From the NCBI GenBank assembly GCA_902772625.1, contig CACYBP010000043.1, positions 1 to 7,555 of the forward strand: a stretch of DNA of 7,555 nucleotides. The letters are read 5' to 3'. A program made the translations under genes and the position numbers. This DNA comes from Oscillospiraceae bacterium. Lineage in GTDB: Bacteria > Bacillota > Clostridia > Oscillospirales > QAMX01. This document shows, piece by piece, positions 1-6,076 of the stretch (its first letter is position 1; every line of letters starts with the position of its first letter). The notes beneath the pieces are model-generated. The model searched no databases. It had not been told where the DNA came from and was given only the letters and a program-made list of their open reading frames with translations.

Positions 1-12
1 ACTGTGCAAATC

Positions 13-58
13 AATAGAGAGGATGCCTTGCTTCCTCTCGGCATCCTCTCTATTTTTT
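13..58 (+). terminator. Intrinsic terminator of an upstream plus-strand gene
   Basis: A perfect 15-bp stem (13-27 pairing with 40-54) encloses a 12-base loop (28-39) and runs into a T tract at 53-58. The T tract lies on the plus-strand side only, so it ends transcription arriving from the left, where the gene itself is outside the window. The following bases, 59-213, are AT-richer than the rest and I see no gene, RNA or convincing promoter in them. Confidence 0.9.
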
Positions 59-213
59 CTTCTACCCCAACTATTGACATTGAGCCCATAAAACAGACCG
101 GTATTCCTTTTGCCAACCTTGTCAGACAGATGTCCATATTTTTAATCAAAACTTTCTTATGAGCATCTGCCGCATGCCGGGACCGCTTTCCGCTTTTTGC
201 ATACCGGGCGGGA

Positions 214-651
214 TCAGAAGGAATCCTTCAGGGGGACGCCGTCGGAATCGACGTCGATCTTTCCGGTGAAGAGCAGGATCCCCTCCACCATGGACCAGAT
301 CGCCGCGCCGAGGATGGGGAAGACCCCGACGATCAGCCAGCAGGTCGCCAGACCGATCAGGGTCATCACCAGCTGCGCCACGGCCTTGCCGGTGTTGCCG
401 AGGTAGAAATTGTGCACGCCGTAAACGCCGCAGAGCAGGGCGAGAAGCCCCGCCACCAGCCGGGATTTCTGCTTGGAGCTGTCCACGGGGACCGGGATCA
501 GATGGCCGCAGGAGGTGCAGACCGCCTGGCCGGGCTCGGTTTCGGCGCCGCAGGCGGGGCAGAAGCGCCGGTCGCTCCCCACGGCGAAGCCGCATTTCAT
601 GCATACGGCGGCGCCCTCTTCGATCTGATTGGAGCAATGGGTACAGTACAT
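214..651 (-). CDS. Double zinc-ribbon, TM2-domain membrane protein
   Basis: This 145-residue protein has two tandem zinc ribbons followed by a TM2 domain. The Cys pairs are C3/C6 with C17/C20 and C31/C34 with C45/C48, each ribbon the same size and offset by 28 residues. A short linker (about 50-62) leads into the TM2 domain at about 63-131. That domain shows the usual features: a first helix ending in a GVYGVHNFYLG motif at 75-85, then a second hydrophobic stretch (about 94-127) with the IW(x)nG(x)LL pattern near 118-127. The polar tail ends in a DxDGxPL motif (135-141) common in bacterial TM2 proteins. The start at 651 is chosen because GGGAGG sits 8 bases upstream (660-665) and it begins directly at the first ribbon; an ATG at 810 in the same frame lies upstream of the promoter and would add an unrelated tail. 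The molecular role of such proteins is not established. It is a single-gene unit divergent from the transporter operon, and no terminator is visible after its stop. Confidence 0.9.
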   Translation of the reverse strand: MYCTHCSNQIEEGAAVCMKCGFAVGSDRRFCPACGAETEPGQAVCTSCGHLIPVPVDSSKQKSRLVAGLLALLCGVYGVHNFYLGNTGKAVAQLVMTLIGLATCWLIVGVFPILGAAIWSMVEGILLFTGKIDVDSDGVPLKDSF

Positions 652-689
652 GGGATCAGCCTCCCTTTTTTGAAGTCGGGAATCAGCCT
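652..689 (-). repeat. Imperfect direct repeat flanking the TM2 gene's ribosome binding site
   Basis: On the plus strand GGGATCAGCCT (652-662) recurs as GGGAATCAGCCT (678-689), differing by one inserted A. On the minus-strand mRNA the two copies flank the spacer that precedes the start codon, and the first copy overlaps the ribosome binding site. It may be a small duplication in the leader or a repeated binding site; the sequence does not decide. Confidence 0.5.
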
Positions 690-741
690 TCGGGCCTTCC
701 TCCGCGCCGGAAGAAAGGAATCCGGACGGCTTTCCGGCGAC

Positions 742-770
742 AGTATAGCATTTTTCCCGCCCTTCGTCAA
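742..770 (-). promoter_or_regulatory. Sigma-A-type promoter of the TM2 gene
   Basis: Read on the minus strand, TTGACG (770-765) is followed after exactly 17 bases by TATACT (747-742). TGC directly precedes the -10 box, making it an extended -10. Transcription should begin near 735, giving a leader of about 84 bases before the start at 651. Confidence 0.85.
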
Positions 771-811
771 TCGCGCGGGAGAAGCGAAAGGGCAACTTGT
801 GGAAATCCATA

Positions 812-833
812 AAAAAAGCCCCCGGGGAGGGGG
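812..833 (-). terminator. Terminator-like GC hairpin between the divergent promoters
   Basis: On the minus strand a CCCCC/GGGGG stem (833-829 with 823-819) with a 5-base loop is followed after one C by seven T residues (817-811). It has the form of a short intrinsic terminator facing left. No minus-strand gene feeds it inside the window, so it may insulate the TM2 gene from antisense or read-through transcription out of the transporter operon. The stem is only 5 bp and the G-rich run could also form other structures. Confidence 0.45.
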
Positions 834-840
834 AAAAAGA

Positions 841-883
841 TTGACTTTTGCCGATTGCAAAGCTCGGCCTGCTATGATATCAT
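841..883 (+). promoter_or_regulatory. Promoter of the BMP transporter operon, extended -10 with overlapping palindrome
   Basis: TGC-TATGAT at 870-878 is a good extended -10 box, and transcription should begin near 885. The best -35 hexamer, TTGACT at 841-846, is 26 bases away, too far for normal sigma-A contact; TTGCCG at 848-853 would give a 19-base spacer. A perfect 10-bp palindrome, ATGATATCAT (874-883), covers the -10 box and the start region, a plausible operator position. This implies recognition through the extended -10 and probably control by a bound regulator, which is inference. Confidence 0.65.
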
Positions 884-887
884 GAAA

Positions 888-932
888 CCGTTCTTTCCTC
901 TGCCGGAATCAACTTCGGATAGGAAAGAACGG
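888..932 (+). promoter_or_regulatory. Leader hairpin at the 5' end of the operon transcript
   Basis: A perfect 12-bp inverted repeat (888-899 with 921-932) encloses a 21-base loop. An outer GAAA/TTTC pairing (884-887 with 937-940) is possible across a small bulge. It begins about three bases after the predicted start of transcription and ends about 20 bases before the AGGAGG ribosome binding site at 953-958. The T-rich stretch after it (936-949) is broken by C and G, so a full terminator is unlikely. A stabilising 5' stem-loop or a protein-binding dyad are both possible. It does not match the purine riboswitch layout. Confidence 0.6.
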
Positions 933-968
933 ATATTTTCTTCGAATTTGTGAGGAGGAAAGAGAGAC

Positions 969-2258
969 ATGCAAAAGAGACTTCTGGCGCTGCTTCTGGC
1001 GATGGCCATGATCCTGGCGCTGGCCGCCTGCTCGGACAACGCTGCCGACACCGAAAAGCCCGCCGATACCGGCTCCACCGGCGCGACTGAGCCCGCCGAC
1101 ACCGGTTCCGAGGCTCCCGAAGCCAAGAACGTGAAGGTCGGCCTGGTCTGCATCGGCGACGAAAACGACAAGGGCTATACCTACAACTTCATCCGCGCCA
1201 CCGAAACCGCCAAGGAAGAGCTTGCCAAGAACGGCATCAACGTGGAATGGGTCATAAAGTACAACCTCATCGAGGGCGATCCGGTGGCCGTGGCCAACGA
1301 AGAGCTCGCCGAGGACGGCTGCGCCGTGATCTTCAACAACTCCTACGGACAGGAGCCGGCCATGCTGACCGTGGCCGCCGACTTCCCGGAGGTCCAGTTC
1401 GTCGGCCTGACCAACGAAGGCAGCTGGAAGGACGATCTTGACAACACCCACAACGCCTTCAACCGCATTCACGAGGGCCGTTACGTGGCCGGCGTCGTCG
1501 CCGGTATGAAGCTCCAGGAAATGATCGACAACGGTGAGATCAAGCCCGAAGAAGCCATCATCGGCTACGTCGGCGCTTACTCCTTCGCCGAAGTGATCTC
1601 GGGCTACACCGCCTACTACCTCGGCGCCCGCTCGGTCTGCCCGTCGGTCACCATGAAGGTGCAGTTCGTGGGCTCCTGGTCTGACGCCACGCTGGAAGCC
1701 AACGCCGCCCAGGCGCTGATCGATCAGGGCTGCGTCCTGATCTCCCAGCATTCCGACAACACCACCCCCGCCACCACCGCTGAAAAGAACGGCGTGTTCC
1801 ACACCGGCTACAACGCCGACATGATCGACGCCGCTCCGAAGGCTTCCATCATCTCCACCCGCATCGACTGGACCAAGTACTTCGTCTATGCCATCACCGC
1901 CGTCGCCGAAGGCAAGAACTTTGACGCCGACTACAGCCACGGCATGGCCGAGGGCGAGGTCGTCATGACCGACCTGAACGAAGAGATCGCCGCCGCCGGC
2001 ACCGCCGAGAAGATCAAAGAGGTCATGGACCAGATCTCCAAGGGCGAGCTGAAGGTCTTCGATACCTCCAAGTTCACCGTGAACGGCGAAGCCGTCACCT
2101 CCTACACCGCCATCGACATGACCGGCGACTTCGTGCCGGACGAGGGCGAAGCCATCTGGGACGGCGAGTTCCATGAGTCCGCCGTGCCGGATCTGATGTC
2201 CGCTCCGTATTTCGCGCTCCGGATCGACGGCATCACCCTCCTGAACGAGGCTTTTTGA
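969..2258 (+). CDS. BMP-family (PnrA/BmpA-like) substrate-binding lipoprotein
   Basis: This 429-residue protein is the extracytoplasmic binding component of a nucleoside-type ABC importer. Residues 1-20 form a lipoprotein signal peptide (basic QKR, hydrophobic core) and LAAC at 18-21 is the lipobox, so C21 would be lipidated and anchor the protein to the outer face of the membrane. An acidic, Thr/Ser/Pro-rich tether follows (22-53). The BMP fold starts at KVGLV (56-60) and shows family landmarks: a GDxxDxGYTYN loop at 63-73, RIHEGRYVAGVVAG at 166-179, IGYVGAYSFAEVISG at 198-212, ALIDQGCxxISQHSDN at 249-264 and GYNADM at 280-285. The start at 969 has AGGAGG ten bases upstream. It heads an operon with the ATPase and two permeases, separated from them by a U-tailed hairpin, which fits higher expression of the binding protein. 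Known members bind purine or other nucleosides, or free bases; the ligand here cannot be read from the sequence. Confidence 0.95.
   Translation: MQKRLLALLLAMAMILALAACSDNAADTEKPADTGSTGATEPADTGSEAPEAKNVKVGLVCIGDENDKGYTYNFIRATETAKEELAKNGINVEWVIKYNLIEGDPVAVANEELAEDGCAVIFNNSYGQEPAMLTVAADFPEVQFVGLTNEGSWKDDLDNTHNAFNRIHEGRYVAGVVAGMKLQEMIDNGEIKPEEAIIGYVGAYSFAEVISGYTAYYLGARSVCPSVTMKVQFVGSWSDATLEANAAQALIDQGCVLISQHSDNTTPATTAEKNGVFHTGYNADMIDAAPKASIISTRIDWTKYFVYAITAVAEGKNFDADYSHGMAEGEVVMTDLNEEIAAAGTAEKIKEVMDQISKGELKVFDTSKFTVNGEAVTSYTAIDMTGDFVPDEGEAIWDGEFHESAVPDLMSAPYFALRIDGITLLNEAF
1059..1109 (+). repeat. PADTGS direct repeat in the lipoprotein tether
   Basis: Two 18-base copies (1059-1076 and 1092-1109) encode PADTGS at residues 31-36 and 42-47 of the BMP lipoprotein and differ at two third-codon positions. 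They lie in the flexible linker between the lipidated cysteine and the binding domain, where length variation is usually tolerated. Confidence 0.7.
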
Positions 2259-2268
2259 GTTTCCCCGC

Positions 2269-2313
2269 GGTCACAGGGGCCCTTTTCAGGCCCCTGTGAC
2301 CTTCTTTTCTTTC
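2269..2313 (+). terminator. Intra-operon terminator-like hairpin after the binding-protein gene
   Basis: A perfect 13-bp GC-rich stem (2269-2281 with 2289-2301) with a 7-base loop is followed by a pyrimidine tract rich in T (2302-2314, T runs broken by C). It lies 10 bases after the BMP stop codon and about 80 bases before the ATPase start, with no obvious promoter in between. The broken U tract suggests partial termination, or 3'-end protection of a short binding-protein mRNA, rather than a full stop. Confidence 0.8.
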
Positions 2314-2318
2314 TCCGC

Positions 2319-2337
2319 GTCCCGACGGGGCTTTTTT
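2319..2337 (+). terminator. Small second hairpin with T6 tail
   Basis: A 5-bp stem including one G-T pair (2319-2323 with 2327-2331) and a 3-base loop runs directly into six T residues (2332-2337). It is weak alone, but it stands 18 bases after the strong hairpin and could add to attenuation before the ATPase gene. Confidence 0.35.
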
Positions 2338-2380
2338 GGGGGGAAAGCGCCGTGAGAGCGCGGCAAGCGATCAAGTTAGA

Positions 2381-2384
2381 GAGG
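2381..2384 (+). promoter_or_regulatory. Ribosome binding site that decides the ATPase start
   Basis: GAGG, within AGAGAGG at 2378-2384, lies 9 bases before GTG 2394. It abuts ATG 2385, too close to serve it. GTG 2352 has only a run of G (2338-2343) upstream, and ATG 2418 has no purine-rich site. Confidence 0.55.
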
Positions 2385-2393
2385 ATGAGATCT

Positions 2394-3932
2394 GTGGATA
2401 CTACCTGCGCCGTGCGCATGGAGGAGGTCACCAAGACCTTCGGCCCGGTGGTGGCGAACGACCGGGTCACCCTGGAGATCCGGAAGGGGGAGATCCTCTC
2501 CCTGCTCGGAGAAAACGGATCGGGCAAAACCACCCTGATGAATATGCTGGCGGGGCTCTATTTCCCCGACAGCGGGCGGATCTTCGTCAACGGAAAAGAA
2601 GCGACCATCGCCTCGCCGAAGGACGCCTTCGCCCACGGGATCGGCATGATCCACCAGCATTTCAAGCTGGTCAACGTGCTTTCTGCCGCCGAAAACGTGG
2701 TGCTCGGGCTGGAGGGCGGAGCCCTTCTCGATATCCGGGAGGTTTCCCGGAAGATCCGCGAGATCGCCGAAAAGTACGGCTTTTCGGTGGATCCGGCCAA
2801 AAAAGTCTACGACATGTCGGTGTCTGAAAAGCAGACGCTGGAAATCATAAAGCTTTTGTACCGCGGGGCCGAGGTCCTGATCCTGGACGAGCCCACCGCC
2901 GTCCTGACGCCGCAGGAGACCGAAAAGCTCTTCGACGTGCTGCGCGTGATGAAAAAGGACGGCAAGGCCATCGTCATCATCACCCACAAGCTCCACGAGG
3001 TGACCTCTCTTGCCGACCGGGTGGCGGTCCTGCGCCGGGGAACCTTCGTGGGCGAGGTGGCCATCGGGGAGACCGACGCCGCCGAGCTGACCAACATGAT
3101 GGTGGGAAGACAGGTTTCCCTGAACATCGACCGTTCGGAGCCGGAAAACACCGCGCCGCGCCTGAAGATCACCGACCTGACCGTGGTGGACGACGAGGGG
3201 GTCACCAAGCTCGATCACGTGAATTTCACCGCTTTCGGCGGCGAGATCCTGGGGATCGCCGGGGTGGCCGGCTCGGGGCAGAAGGAGCTTCTGGAATCCA
3301 TCGCGGGACTCTGCCCGGTGAAATCCGGCGAGATCTTATATACCCCCGAGGGGAAGAAGCCCTCGAACCTGGTGGGCAAGACCCCCATGCAGATCAAATC
3401 CGCCGGGGTGGCCATGGCCTTCGTGCCGGAGGACCGGCTGGGCATGGGCCTGGTGGGCGGCATGGGCATGGTGGGGAACATGATGCTGCGCTCCTGGCGG
3501 GAAGGCGGCGGCGCCTTCGTGCATCACAAGGATCCCAACGCCCTGGCCAAAAAAGTGATGGACGAGCTGGAGGTCGTCACCCCCGACGTCAACTACCCGG
3601 TCCGCCGGCTCAGCGGCGGCAACGTGCAGAAGGTCCTGGTGGGGCGCGAGATCGCCACGGCGCCTTCGGTATTGATGAGCGCATACGCGGTACGGGGTCT
3701 TGATATCAATACGTCCTATACGATCTACAACCTGATGAACCAGCAGAAAAAGAACGGCGTCGCGGTGATCTTCGTGGGCGAGGATCTGGACGTGCTTCTG
3801 GAGCTTTGCGACCGGATCCTGGTGCTTTACGACGGCAAGGTCTCGGGGATCGCGGACGCCCGGACGGTCACCAAGGAAGAGGTCGGCATGATGATGACCC
3901 ACCTCGGGAAGGGAGGAGAAGCCGATGCGTGA
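2394..3932 (+). CDS. Double-cassette ABC transporter ATPase, NupA/YufO type
   Basis: This 512-residue protein (from the GTG at 2394; GTG 2352 or ATG 2385 would add 14 or 3 residues) carries two fused nucleotide-binding domains and powers nucleoside uptake from the cytoplasmic face. Cassette 1 (about 6-240) has Walker A GENGSGKT at 39-46, Q-loop Q88, signature-position MSVSEKQ at 141-147, Walker B VLILDEP at 161-167 and switch H198. Cassette 2 (about 257-500) has a degenerate Walker A, GVAGSGQKE (290-298), an intact LSGGN signature (406-410), no Walker B acid pair in SVLMSAYAVRGLD (425-437), and EDLD (463-466) in the switch region. Loss of the second site's key residues is usual in the family, although SAYAV diverges from the frequent AQPT. 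Length matches the roughly 510 residues expected. It follows the binding protein after a hairpin, and its last 8 bases overlap the first permease gene. Codons at 3669-3725 differ from the rest of the gene. Confidence 0.95.
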   Translation: MDTTCAVRMEEVTKTFGPVVANDRVTLEIRKGEILSLLGENGSGKTTLMNMLAGLYFPDSGRIFVNGKEATIASPKDAFAHGIGMIHQHFKLVNVLSAAENVVLGLEGGALLDIREVSRKIREIAEKYGFSVDPAKKVYDMSVSEKQTLEIIKLLYRGAEVLILDEPTAVLTPQETEKLFDVLRVMKKDGKAIVIITHKLHEVTSLADRVAVLRRGTFVGEVAIGETDAAELTNMMVGRQVSLNIDRSEPENTAPRLKITDLTVVDDEGVTKLDHVNFTAFGGEILGIAGVAGSGQKELLESIAGLCPVKSGEILYTPEGKKPSNLVGKTPMQIKSAGVAMAFVPEDRLGMGLVGGMGMVGNMMLRSWREGGGAFVHHKDPNALAKKVMDELEVVTPDVNYPVRRLSGGNVQKVLVGREIATAPSVLMSAYAVRGLDINTSYTIYNLMNQQKKNGVAVIFVGEDLDVLLELCDRILVLYDGKVSGIADARTVTKEEVGMMMTHLGKGGEADA

Positions 3933-5037
3933 GAGAAAACAGCCGCTTTTCCATCTGGTCAAAAGAAGCGAGCTTCCGGCGAAATACGCCTGGATGATCC
4001 GGCTCCTTTCGCTTCTGGCGGCGATGCTGGTGGGCGCTCTGATCTTCCTCCTTCTGGGAAGCAATCCGGTGAAGGCCTACGGCGAGATCCTGTCGGGCGC
4101 CCTGGGCCGGGAGAGCGCGAGACAGCGCGTGGTCAACATCGCGGTGCCCCTTCTGGGGGTGGCCCTGGCCATCGCCCCCTGCTTCAAAATGAAATTCTGG
4201 AACATCGGCGCGGAGGGCCAGATCACCGTCGGCGCCATCGGAGCGACCTTTTTCGCCCTGACCTTCGGCGGAAAATACGGACTCTTTGCGGGCAAGGAAC
4301 CGTCGCTTCTCCTGCTTCTGATGATGGCCCTGGGCAGCATGCTCTGCGGCGCCTTCTGGGCCCTGATCCCCGCCTTTTTCCGGGCGAAATGGGGCACCAA
4401 CGAGACCCTTTTCACCCTGATGATGAACTACATCGCCATCGGTATCGTCAAATGGCTTCAGGGCGGCCCCTGGGAGGGCAAGCCCGGAAGCCAGATCATC
4501 CCGAATTTTCACGCCTCGGCGCTTTTGCCCAAGGTGTTCGGGGTGCATATCGGATGGATCGTGGTGCTCGTCCTGACCGTTCTGATCTTCGTCTACATGC
4601 GCTATACCAAGCACGGATACGAGATCGCGGTGCTGGGGGAAAGCACGAACACCGCACGCTACGCGGGCATGAACGTGGCCTGGATCACGGTGCGCACCAT
4701 GCTCCTCTCCGGGGCGATCTCGGGGCTGGTGGGCTTCATGATCGTGTCGGGGGCCAACCGGACGCTTTATTACGGCGTGGCCGGCGGCGTGGGCTTCACC
4801 GCCATCACGGTGGCCTGGCTCGCCCAGCTCAATCCCTTCGCCATGATCGTCATCTCGCTTCTGCTCGCGGTGCTCAGCAAGGGCGCGGGCAATCTGGAGA
4901 CCGTCATGGGAATCCCCACCTCCATCTCCGATATCATCACCGGGATCATCCTGATGTTCATGCTGGCCTCGGAATTCTTCATCCGCTACCGGCTGGTGCG
5001 GTCCCATAAGGAAAGCAAGGAGGCGAAAAAAGCATGA
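3925..5037 (+). CDS. ABC transporter permease, NupB/YufP type
   Basis: This 370-residue integral membrane protein is one half of the nucleoside translocation channel (branched-chain amino acid/sugar permease superfamily, BPD_transp_2). A basic cytoplasmic N-terminus (1-23) precedes the first helix (about 24-45). Further hydrophobic segments lie near 67-87, 97-114, 126-152, 160-179, 207-226, 256-277, 286-322 and 332-353; the tail is charged. Family marks are FWNIGAEGQ (91-99), GTNETLFTLMMNYIA (157-171) and the cytoplasmic HGYEIAVLGES loop (230-240), expected to contact the ATPase. Its start overlaps the ATPase stop by 8 bases, with GGAGGAG at 3912-3918 as ribosome binding site. Its ATG and TGA leave a 4-base ATGA overlap with the next permease, so translational coupling is likely. 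Length and motifs are normal for the family. Confidence 0.95.
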   Translation: MRERKQPLFHLVKRSELPAKYAWMIRLLSLLAAMLVGALIFLLLGSNPVKAYGEILSGALGRESARQRVVNIAVPLLGVALAIAPCFKMKFWNIGAEGQITVGAIGATFFALTFGGKYGLFAGKEPSLLLLLMMALGSMLCGAFWALIPAFFRAKWGTNETLFTLMMNYIAIGIVKWLQGGPWEGKPGSQIIPNFHASALLPKVFGVHIGWIVVLVLTVLIFVYMRYTKHGYEIAVLGESTNTARYAGMNVAWITVRTMLLSGAISGLVGFMIVSGANRTLYYGVAGGVGFTAITVAWLAQLNPFAMIVISLLLAVLSKGAGNLETVMGIPTSISDIITGIILMFMLASEFFIRYRLVRSHKESKEAKKA

Positions 5038-6023
5038 CCTTTCTTGACGCGGCGGTGGCCCTGATCTTCAACGCGATCCTGAACGGCGCGCCCCTGATGT
5101 TCGGCACCATGGGGGAGATCCTGACCGAAAAATCCGGCAACCTGAACCTCGGCGTGGAGGGCATGATGTATATGGGCGGCGCCTTCGGCATCGCCGGCGC
5201 CTACTATTACGGAAGAATGGCCGGCGAGAACGCCAGCGGCGCTCTCGCGATCCTGATCGCCCTGCTCTTCGCCTTCCTGGCGGGCGCTTTCGGCGCGCTT
5301 ATCTACAGCTTCCTCACCATCACCCTTCGCACCAACCAGAACGTCACCGGTCTTGCCCTGGCGATCCTCGGCACCGGTGCGGGACAGTTCCTGGGCGAAT
5401 ACATGCGCATCCGTGAAGGCGGCTACGTGGCGGTGAGCATCGCCCTGAAGGATCAGTTCCAGAACCCGGTCTTCCCGGCCTTCCTGCAGAATATCCCGGT
5501 GATCGGCAAGATCGTTTTCGGACACAATCTGTTCGTCTATCTCGGGATCGTGATCGCGGTCCTGATGACGGTCTATTTCAAGAAGACCCGCTGGGGCCTG
5601 AATCTGCGCGCGGTGGGCGAATCGCCCGCCACCGCCGACGCCGCGGGCATCAACGTCAACCGGTACAAATACCTGGCCACCGTGATCGGCGGCGGCATCT
5701 CGGCCATCGGCGGCATGGTGTATATCATGACCATCGCGGGAGGCGTGTGGAATCACGAGGGGCTGGCGGGCGAAGGCTGGCTGGCGGTGGCGCTGGTGAT
5801 CTTCTGCCTCTGGCGTCCGCTCAACGCCCTGTGGGGCTCGGCGCTCTTCGGCGCGCTGATGATCCTTTACATGCGGGTGCATCTGCCCATCCCCGACGAG
5901 ATCTACAAGATCCTTCCTTACGTGGTGACGGTGGTGGTGCTGGTGATCACCAGCATGCGCCGGAAAAAGGAGGATCATCCCCCCGAAAGTCTCGGCAACG
6001 CCTATTTCCGGGAGGAAAGATAA
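5034..6023 (+). CDS. ABC transporter permease, NupC/YufQ type
   Basis: This 329-residue membrane protein is the second half of the channel and should pair with the NupB-like permease. The N-terminal helix (about 5-25) leads to the diagnostic GEILTEKSGNLNLGVEGMM block (27-45). TNQNVTGLALAILGTG (100-115) and the cytoplasmic RWGLNLRAVGESPATADAAGINV loop (186-208) are also typical. Other hydrophobic segments lie near 45-62, 69-96, 163-181, 213-237, 248-281 and 294-307, and the tail is charged. Translation starts on ATG in the ATGA overlap with the upstream gene, served by AAGGAGG at 5017-5023, ten bases before the start. It is the last gene of the operon and ends 14 bases before a hairpin shared with the convergent HAD gene. 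No truncation or missing motif is seen. Confidence 0.95.
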   Translation: MTFLDAAVALIFNAILNGAPLMFGTMGEILTEKSGNLNLGVEGMMYMGGAFGIAGAYYYGRMAGENASGALAILIALLFAFLAGAFGALIYSFLTITLRTNQNVTGLALAILGTGAGQFLGEYMRIREGGYVAVSIALKDQFQNPVFPAFLQNIPVIGKIVFGHNLFVYLGIVIAVLMTVYFKKTRWGLNLRAVGESPATADAAGINVNRYKYLATVIGGGISAIGGMVYIMTIAGGVWNHEGLAGEGWLAVALVIFCLWRPLNALWGSALFGALMILYMRVHLPIPDEIYKILPYVVTVVVLVITSMRRKKEDHPPESLGNAYFREER

Positions 6024-6030
6024 CCGCAGA

Positions 6031-6076
6031 AAAAAACGCGCCGCGGACTCCTGTCCGCGGTGCGATGCTGTATTTT
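6031..6076. terminator. Shared terminator between convergent operon and HAD gene
   Basis: A 12-bp stem with one G-T pair (6037-6048 with 6053-6064) closes on a 4-base loop. On the minus strand it runs directly into six T residues (6036-6031), an excellent terminator for the HAD gene, whose stop is 12 bases away. On the plus strand the T run (6072-6076) starts 7 bases after the stem, so termination of the transporter operon here is likely but weaker. Confidence 0.85.

Noticed and set aside
74..106. Possible promoter with TTGACA at 74-79
   Set aside because: No acceptable -10 hexamer lies 16-18 bases downstream. A minus-strand TTGGCA/TTTTAT pair nearby is weak and would point into a region that ends with a plus-strand terminator.
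160..213. Possible terminator after the TM2 gene
   Set aside because: The similar sequences at 173-182 and 199-208 are direct repeats. The only stem is about 6 bp with a 21-base loop and no adjacent T tract.
882..953. 23-codon open frame in the bmp leader, with its stop overlapping the ribosome binding site
   Set aside because: Tempting as a leader peptide, but its ATG lies at about -3 relative to the predicted transcription start and it has no ribosome binding site. It would become interesting only if the mapped start were at or before 882.
885..968. Purine (guanine or deoxyguanosine) riboswitch upstream of the nucleoside transporter
   Set aside because: The leader is short and has one simple hairpin, without the three-way junction and the conserved loop sequences of that class.
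909..2174. Long minus-strand open frame (421 codons) opposite the BMP gene
   Set aside because: The product is a low-complexity Gly/Val/Asp/His-rich string, as expected opposite a gene with GC-rich third positions. There is no ribosome binding site and no family motif, and the plus-strand frame is a clear BMP protein.
3925..6023. Sugar (ribose-type) rather than nucleoside permeases
   Set aside because: The permeases share the superfamily with sugar systems, but two distinct permeases with NIGAEGQ and EKSGNLNLGVEGMM motifs plus a BMP-family binding protein fit the nucleoside type.
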